Of a DNA stretch of 64,000 nucleotides, positions 22,691 through 37,600 are shown piece after piece. Below the pieces are notes generated by a model. The model was given only the letters and a program-made list of their open reading frames with translations. It did not search any database and was not told the origin of the DNA. Each line of letters starts with the position of its first letter. Position 1 is the stretch's first letter. The stretch spans positions 30,684,828-30,748,827 of the forward strand of contig CAIIXF020000010.1 of the NCBI GenBank assembly GCA_903813345.2, written 5' to 3'. The position numbers were made by a program, and so were the translations under genes. The stretch is from Owenia fusiformis (Eukaryota; Annelida; Polychaeta; Sabellida; Oweniidae).

Positions 22691-25600
22691 CTGGAAAATT
22701 GGTACATATCTAATTAGACGAATGTGGCATAGTATGATTTTCACATTATACGGAAAAATATAATATATTCATTGTAGCACAATCACTCCATAAATATGAG
22801 AAAATATTTTAAGATGGCATGGTTATTTGTTACTTATTCATAATTTTTAGATCAATACATGTAGGTCAATCCACTCATCAATCACACACGCGTGTATGCC
22901 AATGTCTCATAATTTGTTGGCACCTGGGCCCCTAAAACAGGTCCGTGTAATCTGCAACCAGACTCCTGGGGTCAATGCAACCAACTCCTATTGTTGCTAC
23001 ATATTAAATTGTTACCAATTAAAACAATAAGAGCCAGGTTCACTCAGAGCCTGGTTGCAGTTTGCACATTTTGATTGGTAACAACATTTTCCGACACCCA
23101 AACCAACACCTATCATTCACCGGTATCCAAAGAAAAGACCATCACCATAAATTGATATAAATCAAAGAACAACCTTGCATCTTTTACATTTGATAAAATG
23201 GCTGTAATAACTTACGATAATTCTGAAAATATATAGGTAAAATGATTTACAATATATAATGTCATCATACATAAACGATTTTTGCCTATAATCGTATACA
23301 ATATTTAATCATGCAAATAAATCTCTTTTGTTTTCGTATATAAACTTAATCATAAATAAAAGTTTGTTGCCTAACAATATATAATACCGTGAATGGATCT
23401 TTTTTGTTTCCGTATATAAACATTCATGCACAATATGTAATCACATGAACGTATGATAAATGATACGTGTATAACAAATTATATGTCATCAGTTTGGTCG
23501 ATGATACCTGTATAAATACAGTATATCACCATTCTTGTTCAATGATAGCTGTATAAAAAATAACGTGTCATCATTCTTGGTCAATGATAGCTATATAACA
23601 AACAGTATATTACCATTCTGGGTCAATGATAGTTATAAAACGAACAGAATGTCACCATTCTTCGTTAATGATAGCTAGATAATATACAATATGTCACTAT
23701 TTTGGCCAATGATAGCTATATAACAAACAATCAACATGTCAGCATTCTTGGTAGTGACACAACGAGTAATATCAATAATCTTAACGAGTTGTATTTCAGA
23801 TAAAATCAAGGGCAAACCTACCGATTCACAATCATTTGTATATTTTCTGGGGTATTCTGTGGCATATTCCGGGATAGTTTGGGTACCGTGTAATACAAGT
23901 CGAATATCATTCACGTGGCCGGCATTGTTGTCTACTGACTGGAAAATAATAATAAAAATCAATCACAATATGAATGTAATGAATGATGACTCTTAAAAGA
24001 AACAGGCATTAGCATATGTTACAATGTGTTGATGTTGCCAAACATTTAAAGTGGAAATGTATATGATCCGGTATATGCTGTAATCGACCCAATACTGTTT
24101 TCTTACTGATCAAACCAAGATGCCGATTTTTAACATTTACATAGTCCAGAGTTATCGCATCCTACGACCCCCACTACATTTGTGGTCGTATGCGCGAATC
24201 ATTGGTCAGTCAATGTTTTTTATGTAAGTTGGAGAAAATACTATTTATTGCATACTTTAATGACCTACCTCGATACATTCGTGAGTATTTAAGAATCCTT
24301 TTTAAGTAGTTCAACCGCCAATTGAATGAGTTTATCGGCAGAACGAAGAGAGTTTCGTTTTTGAAATGGAAGTACTTTCGAAGAAGGCGGAAAGTCGTCG
24401 GAGGGGGATTCCCCTTATGACTGGTGCATGCCGGGACCGGATGTACTACTAAATGGAGGAATTTGACGGATGAAATAAGTTAAATATTACACGAGACCTA
24501 TTACTATCAGAAACGAAAATCTCTTCGCCGATAGACTTCTGCCGATAAACCCATACAATTGGCGATTCAACTCCATAAAAAATAGTTCTAAAATACTAAG
24601 AAATGTATCGATGTAGGTCATTTAAGTGTGCAATGCGTAGTTCACTCTCCAACATTGTAGAAACATTGACTGACCAATGGTTCGCGCGTACGGCCACAAT
24701 CAAAGTTGTCGTAGGATTCGAAAAAGTCCGAGTGCAAAACAATTTAAAATATACGCAACTAGTCTAGTTATTGCAAATTACTTAATAGACCCAACTTACG
24801 TTGTCTAAAATCCTTAGTTTCCAAACACCTTTAGGGTCTTCTCCCCATGTGTGGACGGACATAAATGGCCACTGACTAAATCCCTTTGTCGATTTATCTG
24901 CATTCCTTTTAGATAGAAGCATGGCTTCCGTTCCTATAGCAGAAAAGAAAGAGCTAATTTGTTTAGTTTGATATTGTGAGATCACATGAGCAGAACACTA
25001 AGTGATTGGCCTAAATATGATATGATGTACCTTTTCAGCACCGCAATTCTTGCGACGAGCTCATTCATTTCTATGTACATCAAATATTTTTACAATTAAA
25101 GTTATTACTATTATACACCTGTTCACTTGCAAAATCTAATACTTCTAATATTATTGTTATTAATGGTGACTTCAATGCACGGAGTAAGCATTGGTGGAAT
25201 GGTGACATTGACAAATATGAAGGTGACATTTTACTAAATTCATTGCGAATTCTTGGCCTGACACAACTGATAAATGAACCAACGCGAGTTACGTTAACGA
25301 GCAGATCTTGCATTGATCTCCTGATTTCCAACATTCCGAACATGATTGTATCTCAAACCGTAACGCCTCCAGTAGGCAACACAGATCATAGTACCCTAAG
25401 TTTTGAAATGTTAATGGGCACTGTGAAAAATCCAATATATTTTCGGAGAATATGGCAATATTCTAATGTTGATGTAAATGTGTTAAATGACTCTATACGT
25501 GATAGTAACCTTTGAAATATCATCGAAAATTCAAATGACATGAACCATGTTGGTGAAAATTTCTCCGATTGTTTATTTGATATATATTCCAAATGTATTC

Positions 25601-28600
25601 CCAACAAGCTTATTAAAGTTAAATCAAATGATAAACCATGGTTTAATGATCAAATTCGAACTCAGATTAACAAAAGAAATAAATACCATTACAAATTCAG
25701 ACACTCTAACAGTCATGAACATTATCAAAAGTATCAAGATCAGTGTGCCATAGTCACTGATGCAATCTCTAAAGCAAAAGATGAGCATGAAAAACGCATG
25801 ATAAAAAAATGGAAACCCAACAGTTTGGATCTAAATCATATTGGAATGTTGCCTCAAGATTATTCACAGGGAATCGTTTAAGCTCTATTCCTGTCTTAGT
25901 CGACCAAAATGGCGAAAATGTAATGACCGGTAAAGAGAAGGCAAATCTATTTTTAGCTCATTTTTTTAAAAGTTTTCACATCGGCGATCATTTTGACCCT
26001 GTTGTTCTTGACCAAAAACGTACAAATGCGTCTTTTGATATACTTTCAACAAATAGAGATGAGGTTTATTTAGCTTTGATGTCTCTAAATATTAATAAAG
26101 CATCTGGGCCTGATCAGATCAGTAATAGGATGCTTAAACTTTCAGCACCTGCTCTCGCATTTCCTTTGTCTAAATTAATCAATAAAATATTTTTGACCAA
26201 CCAGTTCCCCGAATGCTGGAAACTTGGTAATATCACACCAATCCACAAAAAGAATGATAAGAATACTCCCTCAAATTACAGACCGGTCACACTACTAAGC
26301 TGTATTTCAAAGGTTACGGAAAGAATTATTTTTAATCAATTATTTCAATTTCTTCAGGATCAGAACCTTCTTTACAACTTACAAAGTGGATTTATCCCTG
26401 GTCATGGAACCCAGCTCCAGCTTTTAACCATAATTGACTATATCACAGATTGCTTAGATAATGGTAACAATGTTAAAAGTATTTTCCTAGATATTTCAGC
26501 TGCGTTTGATTCAATGCCGCACATTCATTTATTAAGTAAGCTTGCAAGTTATGGTTTTGGGGAAAATATCTGTTTCCTAATTAAATCTTACCTGGAAAAT
26601 CGTAGGGTAAGAGTTGTGATCGATGGCCAAGAATCTAAATGGTCTGATGATAACTATATAAATTCAGGAGTGCCTCAAGGGTCTATTTTAGGCCCTTTAC
26701 TGTTCCTTTTGTATATAAATGATATTACCGACAATATTAGCTCAAAATGTTACTTATTTGCTGACGACACTTCTATTTATCAATCCATCAAAGAGCATGA
26801 TCTAAATAATAAGATGGCTCTACTGCAGACTGACCTTAATAATATTTATGAGTGGTCACAAAAATGGAGATTGCAATTTAAGGCCAGCAAAAGTGCAGAA
26901 CTAACTTTTTTTGACCAAAAAAATCAGAGTTACAAACTCCACCAATGTTACTTGGTGGTGATATAATTCCTAAAGTCAATGAACATAAGCACCTTGGCTT
27001 TACTTTTGACCAAAATTTGTCGTTTGAACCGCACATTATTCAGGCCTCAAACAAAATTGACAAGCTACTTAACCACTTGAAAAGTTTATCAAAAAACTCA
27101 GTGGAAAACATCTTCAACTCATGTTTAATTCTTACATTTTGCCACATTTTGACTTTTATGATATACTCTAATTTTTGTATAAAGCTGCTGTGATTTGCTC
27201 AGGTGTCATCCACGGATCATCCACCATCAAAACACTCCATACTTTAAATTGGCCATCACTCGAAATCCGTAGGAAATTACATAGGATGTTCCTAGTTTTA
27301 AAGTTAATAAGGGGAATGCTCCGAATTATGTTAGCTCTATTTTTGCAAAGTTTAAAAGAGCACCTATAAGAGATCTAAGATTAACCTTACCATATCACAT
27401 CCCCGCGAAAAGATCATCAATCCAAAATAGATCATGTGTTTTTTCTTGTTTAGGAGAGTGGAACTCACTTGAGCCAACTTTAAGAGAGTGCATCAACATA
27501 TATTCCTTTAAGAGGGCATTGACAAAGAGTTTGATGAGCACAAACATAACTTTGGCATCTGATATCAATGTCACTAGATCACTTGAAATCTATTTAAACA
27601 GAATAAGAGTGGATTTTATATTTAAAGCTCATTTACATGCACATAACTTTGTAAATACTCTTTCGCCAGATTGTGTTTGTGGCCACACAAATGAAACCAC
27701 AATTCATGTGTTTTTCTCCTGTCCCATTCGACAGAATTATTTTATTACTTTTGAACAACAACTCTGTGATCTAAATATTGGATACAGAAATTAATGTAAG
27801 AACAGGCAGGAAAAACTAAACTTTATTCTTTATGGCCACGAAACACTTAAGAAAGAGCAAAACATTGATATTTTGAAGTTGAGTGCAGTGTTTATCAGGA
27901 ACTGTGTTGAGGGACCCCAGGCAGTCTAGTGACCTATTATGCTTAATAGTATCATTACTATCAGATCATTTGCAGACCTAGTTTTGTGAATCATCATCCT
28001 AAAAGTGGCTTATAATGTACCTTACAAAGCCGCTAATGTATTTGTGTTTATTGTAATCATTTGAATTAAAGAAATACAATATAAATAAAAAAAACAAACT
28101 ATTATACGATGGACCTGGTCATTTGTACTTTTTATCTTCCCAGTTAGCGGGGATTTATATTAGTGTTTTCAATTAATTATACCATGTGATTATAAAACGC
28201 CTATGAGCATTCAAAATAGATATGGGTTGTGATTGTTATAGTTCAATATGAAACACTCACCGATGGGTGATATGAGGTATATCTCTAAATCACCCCGAGT
28301 TGTGTAGTCCATTGACACCTGGACTTGAACGTGTTCAAGATATTTGATGGAGTTATTTTGGCCTTCACATCCGGTGGTTTCAATTTCTACGATCACCTCG
28401 TGTCCGGAAGATATTTTCCTAGAAAATATGGTTTTCACATATTATGCGCATTATGGTTTACATATATGCGTGTAGGTTATTTGGACCATTGTCTAAATGT
28501 TAACGTATTAGAGCTTATTCACTCACTTTGGCAGTCCTTTGGCGTTCTTTGAGGTCACTTCACAGATATGTTTAGCCGGGACATTTTTCCATGTAGCTGG

Positions 28601-31600
28601 ATTCGCGGCCTCTACCATATTTAGAGCGTCGAGAAGTCCAAACCCAAATCGCGTATTAACCCAAAGACCCGCGCCGTTCTTCTTCCAACCCGGATTGTCC
28701 TTCAGGGGGTAGCATTGTGACGTATGCGCTACTAAATGCTGCATATCCCTCCACGTCAGATCCGGGCTAATGGAAATAATATTATAGGCCATTTAAAGTT
28801 AATTTAAGTTTAACTTCTCATTAGTTGCCAAAATATAAGGAGGCTGGGGATGACAAAATCAAAAAAGTAATATTAATGCGGAAATTGGCACCTGCTTTGA
28901 TTAGATTCCAGGTAACATTAACGCAGAATATCATCAATTTGAAAAACTGTAAAATGAATGATAGTGAATGATAATCATTTGTAATTGTGAAACTTATTTT
29001 ATGAAAACAAATCCAGAGTATAAAGAAAATGAATGTAGAGTAGTACACCGATCCGTATTCTTACTTTGCCTCAAGGACTAGTGCAAAGATTCCAGCAGCA
29101 ATAGGCGCAGAGGCAGATGTACCTGTGTGGGAATCTGTGCATTTGTTGTGGAGATCTGTGCTAACCTAAAATTAAATAGATACAATATGAGGTTTGTCTC
29201 CTTCTATGGAATTATCCCAAAACAATTCTATGTTACCAATATCCAAAATTTTGGAATAAAGTTTGTCAAGAGGCGGGGAACTTTTTATTTTATTACTATT
29301 TGTAAAATTTCAGGTGAAAATTTATTAAGAGCTGCAAGGAGGGGACGTCTATAAAGCACGTACAATTTTAAGTTAAGAATTCAAATATAAGACCACATAC
29401 GATTTTCTTCTCGCCAAAACTTCCACTGGAGTAAGCGGTTGCCATTGAAGATGCACATTTCTCAGTATACCAAGGGGACCTACATAGCAAAAGAACATAT
29501 AGTACTATAAAGTGATAGTATGCTATGTATTGATATTAATTATTATCCATTTAAGCTATTTAAAACCATTTGATCAATGGGTTGTTCAGAAATGGAGCAT
29601 GTCTATGAAAATTAGACCACTTTAGTTCCAATATAAAAAAGTGTAATTCACAAATGTTTATGTGGTCGAGATTAGTGCCATGCCTCTTATCTCTTTGCTC
29701 TCGCCCTGGCTCTATTGTTCAAATCTTATTATGTTATTGCTTACCCCCTCTTCTGAGATGCGCTACTAATTGACAGCGTATAGATGGAGCCAGTATATCC
29801 ATCACAGTCACAGTTATCGCCCCTACTCCCACCATTTCCTGATGCCCACGAGTAAATCACACCTTTACCCCCACGCCCCTGTTAAACAAAACAATAAGTA
29901 GACATTGCAAATAAACGCTGCCAAATTTTACTGCGCAAAAGAAGCTAGAGTATATCAGCTAGATCATCAATGATGTCATAAAGTTGTCGGTTGCTAATGT
30001 TAACTACTACACCATTCTTATGAATTTTCCAAACTTATTAATTTTACCTCTGCTTATAGTTGGAAAGATTTTATCTTCAACTAATGAAATTATAAACCCA
30101 CCCAATATACTTTGGTTTTGGTAAGAGGTAGGGTTCATTGCAATCTTTATTTTCAAAACATATTATGGGCAACTAAAATTGTCTTTTCCATTGTAATCAT
30201 ATGCAGATCTGTATCTATAGCAACTTAACCAAACTTGGAGTGAAGACTCTCATTGTAAACATAGGAAGGGGAGGGTAATAATAAATGGTTATAATAAATT
30301 CATAGTAAGACAAATAATTACGTTTTTGATACAATTTTCAAAAGCAGCAGTTGCCAGTTTACCAGGTCCCTCGACCGTTTTACCATCATCGTTCGGCCCC
30401 CAGGATGCGCTATATATGTCGATATGTGTGCAATTGAAGGAGATAGCCTTCGCCTCGAGAGAATCTGTCACGCGCCCGTCCAACATTCGTACTCCTGAAA
30501 AATTAAACTTGGGTAACTAATGCTGTGGTATCATATTTACAATCGTCAAACACTCTACCAGTCAATATATAGCGTATCCCACATCACAAAAATATCCTAG
30601 ATATCTCATTATAACGTGCGATTATTTTCGAATTTAAAATGCGTGCTATTTTTCAATTCCATCAATGAATATAAGTAAATATATAATTCTATTCTTTTAG
30701 GGTGTATCGGGTGCAGTTACAACATGTGAAAACGAGAGACACACAGGTACACTCATTAAAAAATTGATTGTCACAGGGTCGGGTTCTTTATACCTTAGCT
30801 GATGTTAATAATATGAAAACTTTGGTTGTTTTTGAATTAAAATTAAAAATCTATTTCAAAGTTAATAAACATATTTACAAATTTACAGTTTGCGATGGAA
30901 TTTTCCAAATAAAATTCTACCTTTAACTTTTCCTTATCTTAACACTAATCTAATTAACTTTTCTAATAACTAACTTAACTCACTTCCAATAAACAATAGT
31001 TTTCAAATTAAATTTTAATATACTCAACAAGAAGTATATTTGCACTACTGTATATAATTGTAACCGCTCACTATTGTCATTAGTAAAGCCTGCTGTAGTC
31101 AATAAAATGTAATTTTATGATAATTTAATTATATCACCATATTTTGAAGATCCATTGTTGTTATTGTACGAAACACCTGCAGTCTAATAACTCTGCACAC
31201 TGGTCTGCATCAGCGATAATAATCTGGCACGTACACAATTATAGTTATAGTTACATTGTCATAGATGCACAAACACTCGCAGTTTGTAGCTCCTGCACAC
31301 TGGTTCACACTATCGATATATAAACGGATATGTACACGTCTTGTCTGTAGTTACGTCAAATGTTCATTTTACAGATACACAATTCTTACGGTACGAGTAG
31401 CTCCTGGACTCTTGCAATAATGTCATATTCACATCACAGATTTTAATCACACGTATAATTGTCCTCATCAGTAAGAACAATAGCACGTTAATATACACAC
31501 TTGTTTCACTTTTCGTAACGATTATTAGTTCTTCATCAGTTAGTTAAAGTTGACACTATTGTCACAATTTTCACAAGTTTCACTATCACTATGCAATCAC

Positions 31601-34600
31601 ATAAGTTCATAACTGTTGTAGAATATCTCATATTCTAGTTAACTTTCATTTCACATATCTCAAATGATGCATAATTCACTTCATATATATCAAAAATATC
31701 ACATTCCACATTTGTGCTTTTCTCACTCTCTAAAACTATTTCATTTCTACTTTTTCCCTACATGTCTACTCTATATCACATATATATAGCTTGTTCCCAG
31801 TTCCTACACTTAAAATTACAGTGCTAATTTTGACCTAATTTGGTAATAAGTGAATGTAAGAATTTGTAGGAAAGGCCAGGGTAATTAAAAATTTGAGGTA
31901 TATTAGGCTAAACCAATTTAATAAGGTAGTATTTGTGACATTGATATAGTTGAGAAATAAGTAGACGTGTTATTATTTCGATGTTGTGATACTCGTTGGT
32001 CAAGCAAATACCATGTGACTTAAAATATATAGCGAAAATTAATCCATAAGAAGCTAATAAGGACGAAAAGATCCATCCACCCACACAACGACCCAAATAT
32101 GTTATTGTTTTGCAACTATATTTCGTTATTCAATTCGTTCTTTTATATTTTAGAAAAAAGTTCTGGGCAATTATATTTCCTAAACTTATCATATTCAAAA
32201 TGTTTATATAATATTAGTAATTATAATTGAGAATTATCGAACAAATCAGTGTGTAAAGTTAAATTAAATTCCGAGATGACGTTACGATGCCACCGGGAGT
32301 CGTCACTAAAATAATCGTGCGATGACCGTACGGGACACGGCTGGGTATGTATCGATGAGTTTGGTTGAGAAAAAATCGCCAACTCATCGGCAACTTTTAT
32401 CTCCGCGATAAAACTCTGCCGGCGCCCGGGCGATGTCTAAAGTCGTCCGATGGTGCTCGATCATCGCCCGGCGCCCGGCGCCCGTACGATTCCCGGGCTC
32501 GCCGGGCGATTTTGAACAAAATACTCGGCCGGGCGCAGTAGTGAAAATCGGAGTCTATGTCACCAAGGCATTAGTGCTACTGTATTTCTGATCGTGTATC
32601 CATATTTATGAGGCTATACATTAAGCTGCTCGCTTGGTCCCTTAGATAATGCGTCATTGTGGTTATACTCGATTTTATGAATATTTTCCTCAACAACATG
32701 TTTTTCAATCTTCACTTATGGCTACTGTATTTCTGATCGTGAATCCATATTTATGAGGCTGTATATTAAGCTGCTCGCTTGGTCCCTTAGACAATGCATC
32801 ACTGTTGTTATACTCAATTTTATCAGCTGATTTTATGCACATTTTCCACAACAAAATGTTTTTTCAATCTCTTCACTTAGTGCTACTGTATTTCTAATTG
32901 TGTATTCATTTTTTATGAGGCTGTTTTTCAGATCATCATTTTAATTGAAGACAAAATCTTTTTACCCATTCCTGCTCCGTTATGGACATAGAACATAAGA
33001 TAAATGTTCAGACAAACTGTCAAAGACAACCACACCTTTTACCCATTCCTGCTCCGTTATGGACATAGGTCATAAGGTTATGGGTCGCCAAGGGTCACAT
33101 CAGCCCCTAAGATACTTAAAACGCCAACTTCCTAGATATTTACTTTTGACCATAAGATGATCTTGACCCATAAATATTGCTCTTGACCTCAGGTCATCTA
33201 ATGATGGGTCGGCAAGGGTCACAGCAGCCTCAGGGGTCTCCAAATACCTGGATGTTGACATTGGAATGACCTCGACCTCAGGTCACCTAATCATGGGTCG
33301 CCAAGGGTCACAGCAGCCTCAAGGGACTCCAAATACCTGGATGTTGACATTGGAATGACCTCGACCTCAGGTCACCTAGTCATGGGTGGCCAAGGGCCAA
33401 AACAACCCAAAATTGAATCAAAACGCCAAATATCAAGTATCATTCTACCATCTTTGATTATTCTCTGACCAGTTATTCATGTAGATCTAACTCATAACAT
33501 TCTGCTATGGACCTGTGTGTTTGACAATTGATCCGATATAAATTCTGGGGAAGTTATGTTGGATAAGGTTGCCATCTTTATATCAAAACATTTTCTATTA
33601 GAAGGTTATTACTTGATTTGTCGATGTCTTGAATCACAACTAAATCACAACTAAAAAGCCATTCCTCTGCGTACAAATACAAAGACGATGTGAAAGTGTA
33701 AATATTCCTATTATACTAGGAAAGTCCTATCCTGATTGGTTCTTCTAGTTAATTACACCATTTCGGAATATTTTCGCAAAAGACGAAGGATTGAAGAGTA
33801 CTTTATATTTCACAATTTTGGCTTTAGAATCAATTTATGCTTTGTTATACCTCCGATTTTGGCACCATATGCTACTCCAACGCCACAAAAGCCGTTATCG
33901 GCCACCATTGCAACCTCTCCTCCACATCTAGTGCCATGTCTGAAAATGTATGGATTCAATTAAAATTGGTAGCGAAGGACAAATAATATATATAATCGGA
34001 TGATCTGTAAAATGATTGGTCAGTACTGTACCAATCTGCATTGCTACTGAGATTGTCCCCATCGTTCATCTCAGTACTGCGGCAATACAGAAAATATTGG
34101 TACGGAGGGGACAATCTCAGTAGCAATACAAAGGATCACACGATAAAAACGACTTCGTCTCGTACCAATACAGAATTTCTCGAGCAGAATATATCTTGTA
34201 TTGCACTTCAAATCATTCAATAACGTATAATATAATATAAGCAACGTTATCAACAGACATGGCAACGAATCAATCACGGTCAAAAATTAATTCAGAAAGA
34301 GCTCATCTGATAAAATGCAATAGAAATAAAAGATACACAAAACGAATGTCTAGTATTCCATACTCAATGAGATTTCAGGGACACATTAACCGTGAATATA
34401 TTCCATATTCGGGCGAATATTAAATTTCATATGCCCCGCTCCAACGAGGATAAGAGATATATAAATCACATATTCCGCATAAGGCCTTCTCTGGGACATA
34501 CGATGGCTATATATCCCGATATATTTCTATATTTCTTCGGGCCCTCGGAAACATATATTGTATATTCCTCGGGATATTCCCTGTATCAAAAACCTAGGGA

Positions 34601-37600
34601 GTTCTAGGGAGATATATTGACAAGATATATCCCGTATTCTGATTTTGGGGTTTTGATTTCGCGCCCCCGGATATATCTTCCCACTTCCGGTTGTAAAAAA
34701 TTGAAAAAAATCAGAAGAAAAAAAAATTTTAAAAACGAAAAACGTGATATGTGAAACTTTTTTTTTAATTTCAAAAAGTGGTTTTTGATAGACTTTTTGC
34801 TCCAAAATTTTGAATTTATTTAATACCAACTTTTAGAGGTCACTCATATCTTCTAATTAGCCACAATTCATACCAATGCATAGCATTTATACTCCCATAT
34901 TTTTGCCGAAAAATTAAGAAAATCGGTTTATAAATAAGCGAGAAATGAACTTATCAGTGCATAAAAATGGTTCTGAGAAAAATGCATTTCAAAATTTTAG
35001 TTCTCATAGAAACCAATGGTACAATGATATCTAAAACATAATTTATTCTTCCTTTTAACCTGGTTAGACAATCAACATTGTTTTTTATGTAAGTGTAGCA
35101 TATTATTAAATATGGCATTTTATTTTTGAAATAGTGTGTCCCTTGTTCAATCTTTGCATTGGTGTTAAAAAGATAATCTTTTTTGAAATGCATTAAGAAA
35201 TATTTGATGATTAAGAAATTTCAGCTTTCTTTGAAAAATGGCTGGAAATTTGAAAAATTGTTTTTGTTCAAAAATCTCTAAAATCACTTTTTAAATCCTG
35301 ACAAATAGTAAATAAATGAATGATAAAAAAATATTTTCAAACTTTAGACGGGGACTTTGAGAAGATATGCATCTCCCTCTAACCCATATCCAAAACCTCC
35401 CAGTACATAACCTATATCTATATCAAAATTGAAAAGGGGATATCATATATCTTACAAAATTAATTATTGTCAACAACTTCGCATCAATTTCTAATTAAGT
35501 AAACAGGCATCGCATTTTAATGTTAGTCCCCTTCAATACCCGGATAAATGAATATACTACGCATGCGCAGTGAATGAAAATATACATAAACTATTACATT
35601 TCTTTTAATTACGTTCAACGAAGCAATGTATGACTTACTTATTTTCGTTTGTAGAGTCATATCGAGGGAACGGATCTGCATCATTGTCATTGAGGTCGTA
35701 ACTGGCATACGGGTCCTGGAAAAATACTTACGAATACAGATACCTTCGATAGATTTGGCAACCTGGAGTTACCAAAGTACTAAAGCCTTCTTGTGTTTGG
35801 CCATTAGAAATCATATATTTTTATGTTTTACCCTACTATTGCAATAAAGAAACAAGGCATTGACATGCAAAATGTCAACACCCACCATTTGTTACAGACG
35901 CCGAACGCCAACGTCGAACACATCTACGTCTAACTATATATGGAATGAGATCTAGTACTAACCAACGAATACCATCGCTATGTAACAAATCATAGATTCC
36001 AATCGCTAAAAACGATGAATGTCGCTTTAATACTTACATAATTGGCCCAGATGTCTGTATTGTTCCATTCCAGACCTGTTCAGATAGGTGAAAGAAATGG
36101 ATTAATGTAACAAGATTGCTTTATTGTTAAGTGTGTGAGATTGTTGTAAAAACGTTAATTGGAGTATGGGTTATAGTTTTAACTGTGTCATCATAGGTTG
36201 TATTAAAATAATAAATAAATAAAATCAAGATATACAAATAAAAATATAAAATTCACTGATCACTATTAATAGTCAATCGCATTAAGAATAGTTTACAAAT
36301 TCCGAATTCCTGAATCGATTTTATCGATACTAGGTATCATCCTTGAGTAAAATTGAAATGGAATAGTGTTATGTATCATTTTATGGCTTCCTTTATACGT
36401 GAGTCAATGTGCTATTGAACAGTTCTGAACATAAAATCACACTTTTGCCGGTCATTAATTGTCTTTGTATGAGAAATTAAGAAGATTATATTGTCTTTAA
36501 ATATATTTTCATCTAAAAAGTTCAGGATTTCCTACCTAGCTTGCATATGGGTTAATACTATTAAATTTAATAAAGGCATTGCGTAAATTTAGCATTCATC
36601 GAGTGGTCCAAGTCGGAAAGCATTTTGATAAAAGTGAATAATCAAACGTTTTAAAGGTTGCTTCTCTCCAAAAGAGTTGACAATCTAAATACACCCCGTA
36701 GGTAACTTGTAGAGCAATTGATCAGACGGTTGTTAAAATCCAAAAACGTCTTACCGTCGTCTAATATTGAAACAACACTGCCCTTTCCTGTGATGCCCTT
36801 GTCCCAAACACCGACAACGTTATGGTCCATCGTCTTTACAGTTTCCCTCTCATCTCTACTGACATCATACTGGAAAAAGAACAAACATGCATGTATATAT
36901 CGCAAGAGTGAATATTTAATATAAGAGGTTGGTATATGTCAATAGATGGCGAGATTGTGGTAGACTCCAAGAAAACATAAATATATACTAATGACAAATA
37001 TAGCTTTAGAATCAAATAGTCTTATACTGTCCTATAGTTAAAACATGGAATCCGCTAAATGTGTTCATATTAAATGATATCCACGCTATCATGATGTTCA
37101 TATTAAGAGATGTTCACAATAACATGTTCACAAGTTTACAGGTGTTCGCATTTAGAAATGTTTACATTAACCGTGTTAAAATTTAGAGGTGTTCAAATCA
37201 ATAAATCTCCAAGATTTAACAGGCGTTTGAGGAGCCAAAACACTTGACCAGGACAAGAGTTCATACGTTGACGTGGTAGAAAGGTACCTATACACCCCCA
37301 TAAGATTGGAAACCGGATGTGGACTTTTGGATCAAGAAACAAAGCCTGTTTATATTTGACGATCTGAACAGAGCCATCAAATGTGTCATCTAGTTTCGAA
37401 CTATTGTATAATTCAGGTACGAAAATAAGGATTCAAATATTGACAAGCTTTGATATTTAATCCAATTAAATTTCCGGAGCCAAACTTATGGAGGGCAGTG
37501 TATGAGATCGAAAGTTTATACTACCTTCTTCAATGTTTTTAGCCCACAAAAAGGCTAGTACAATGAAATAAAAGCTGAAACACGTTTTCAAATATTATCA

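Noticed and set aside
22900-23090. Inverted GGTTGCAG/CTGCAACC motifs suggesting another small element
   Set aside because: The arms are short and imperfect, and no flanking duplication is seen.
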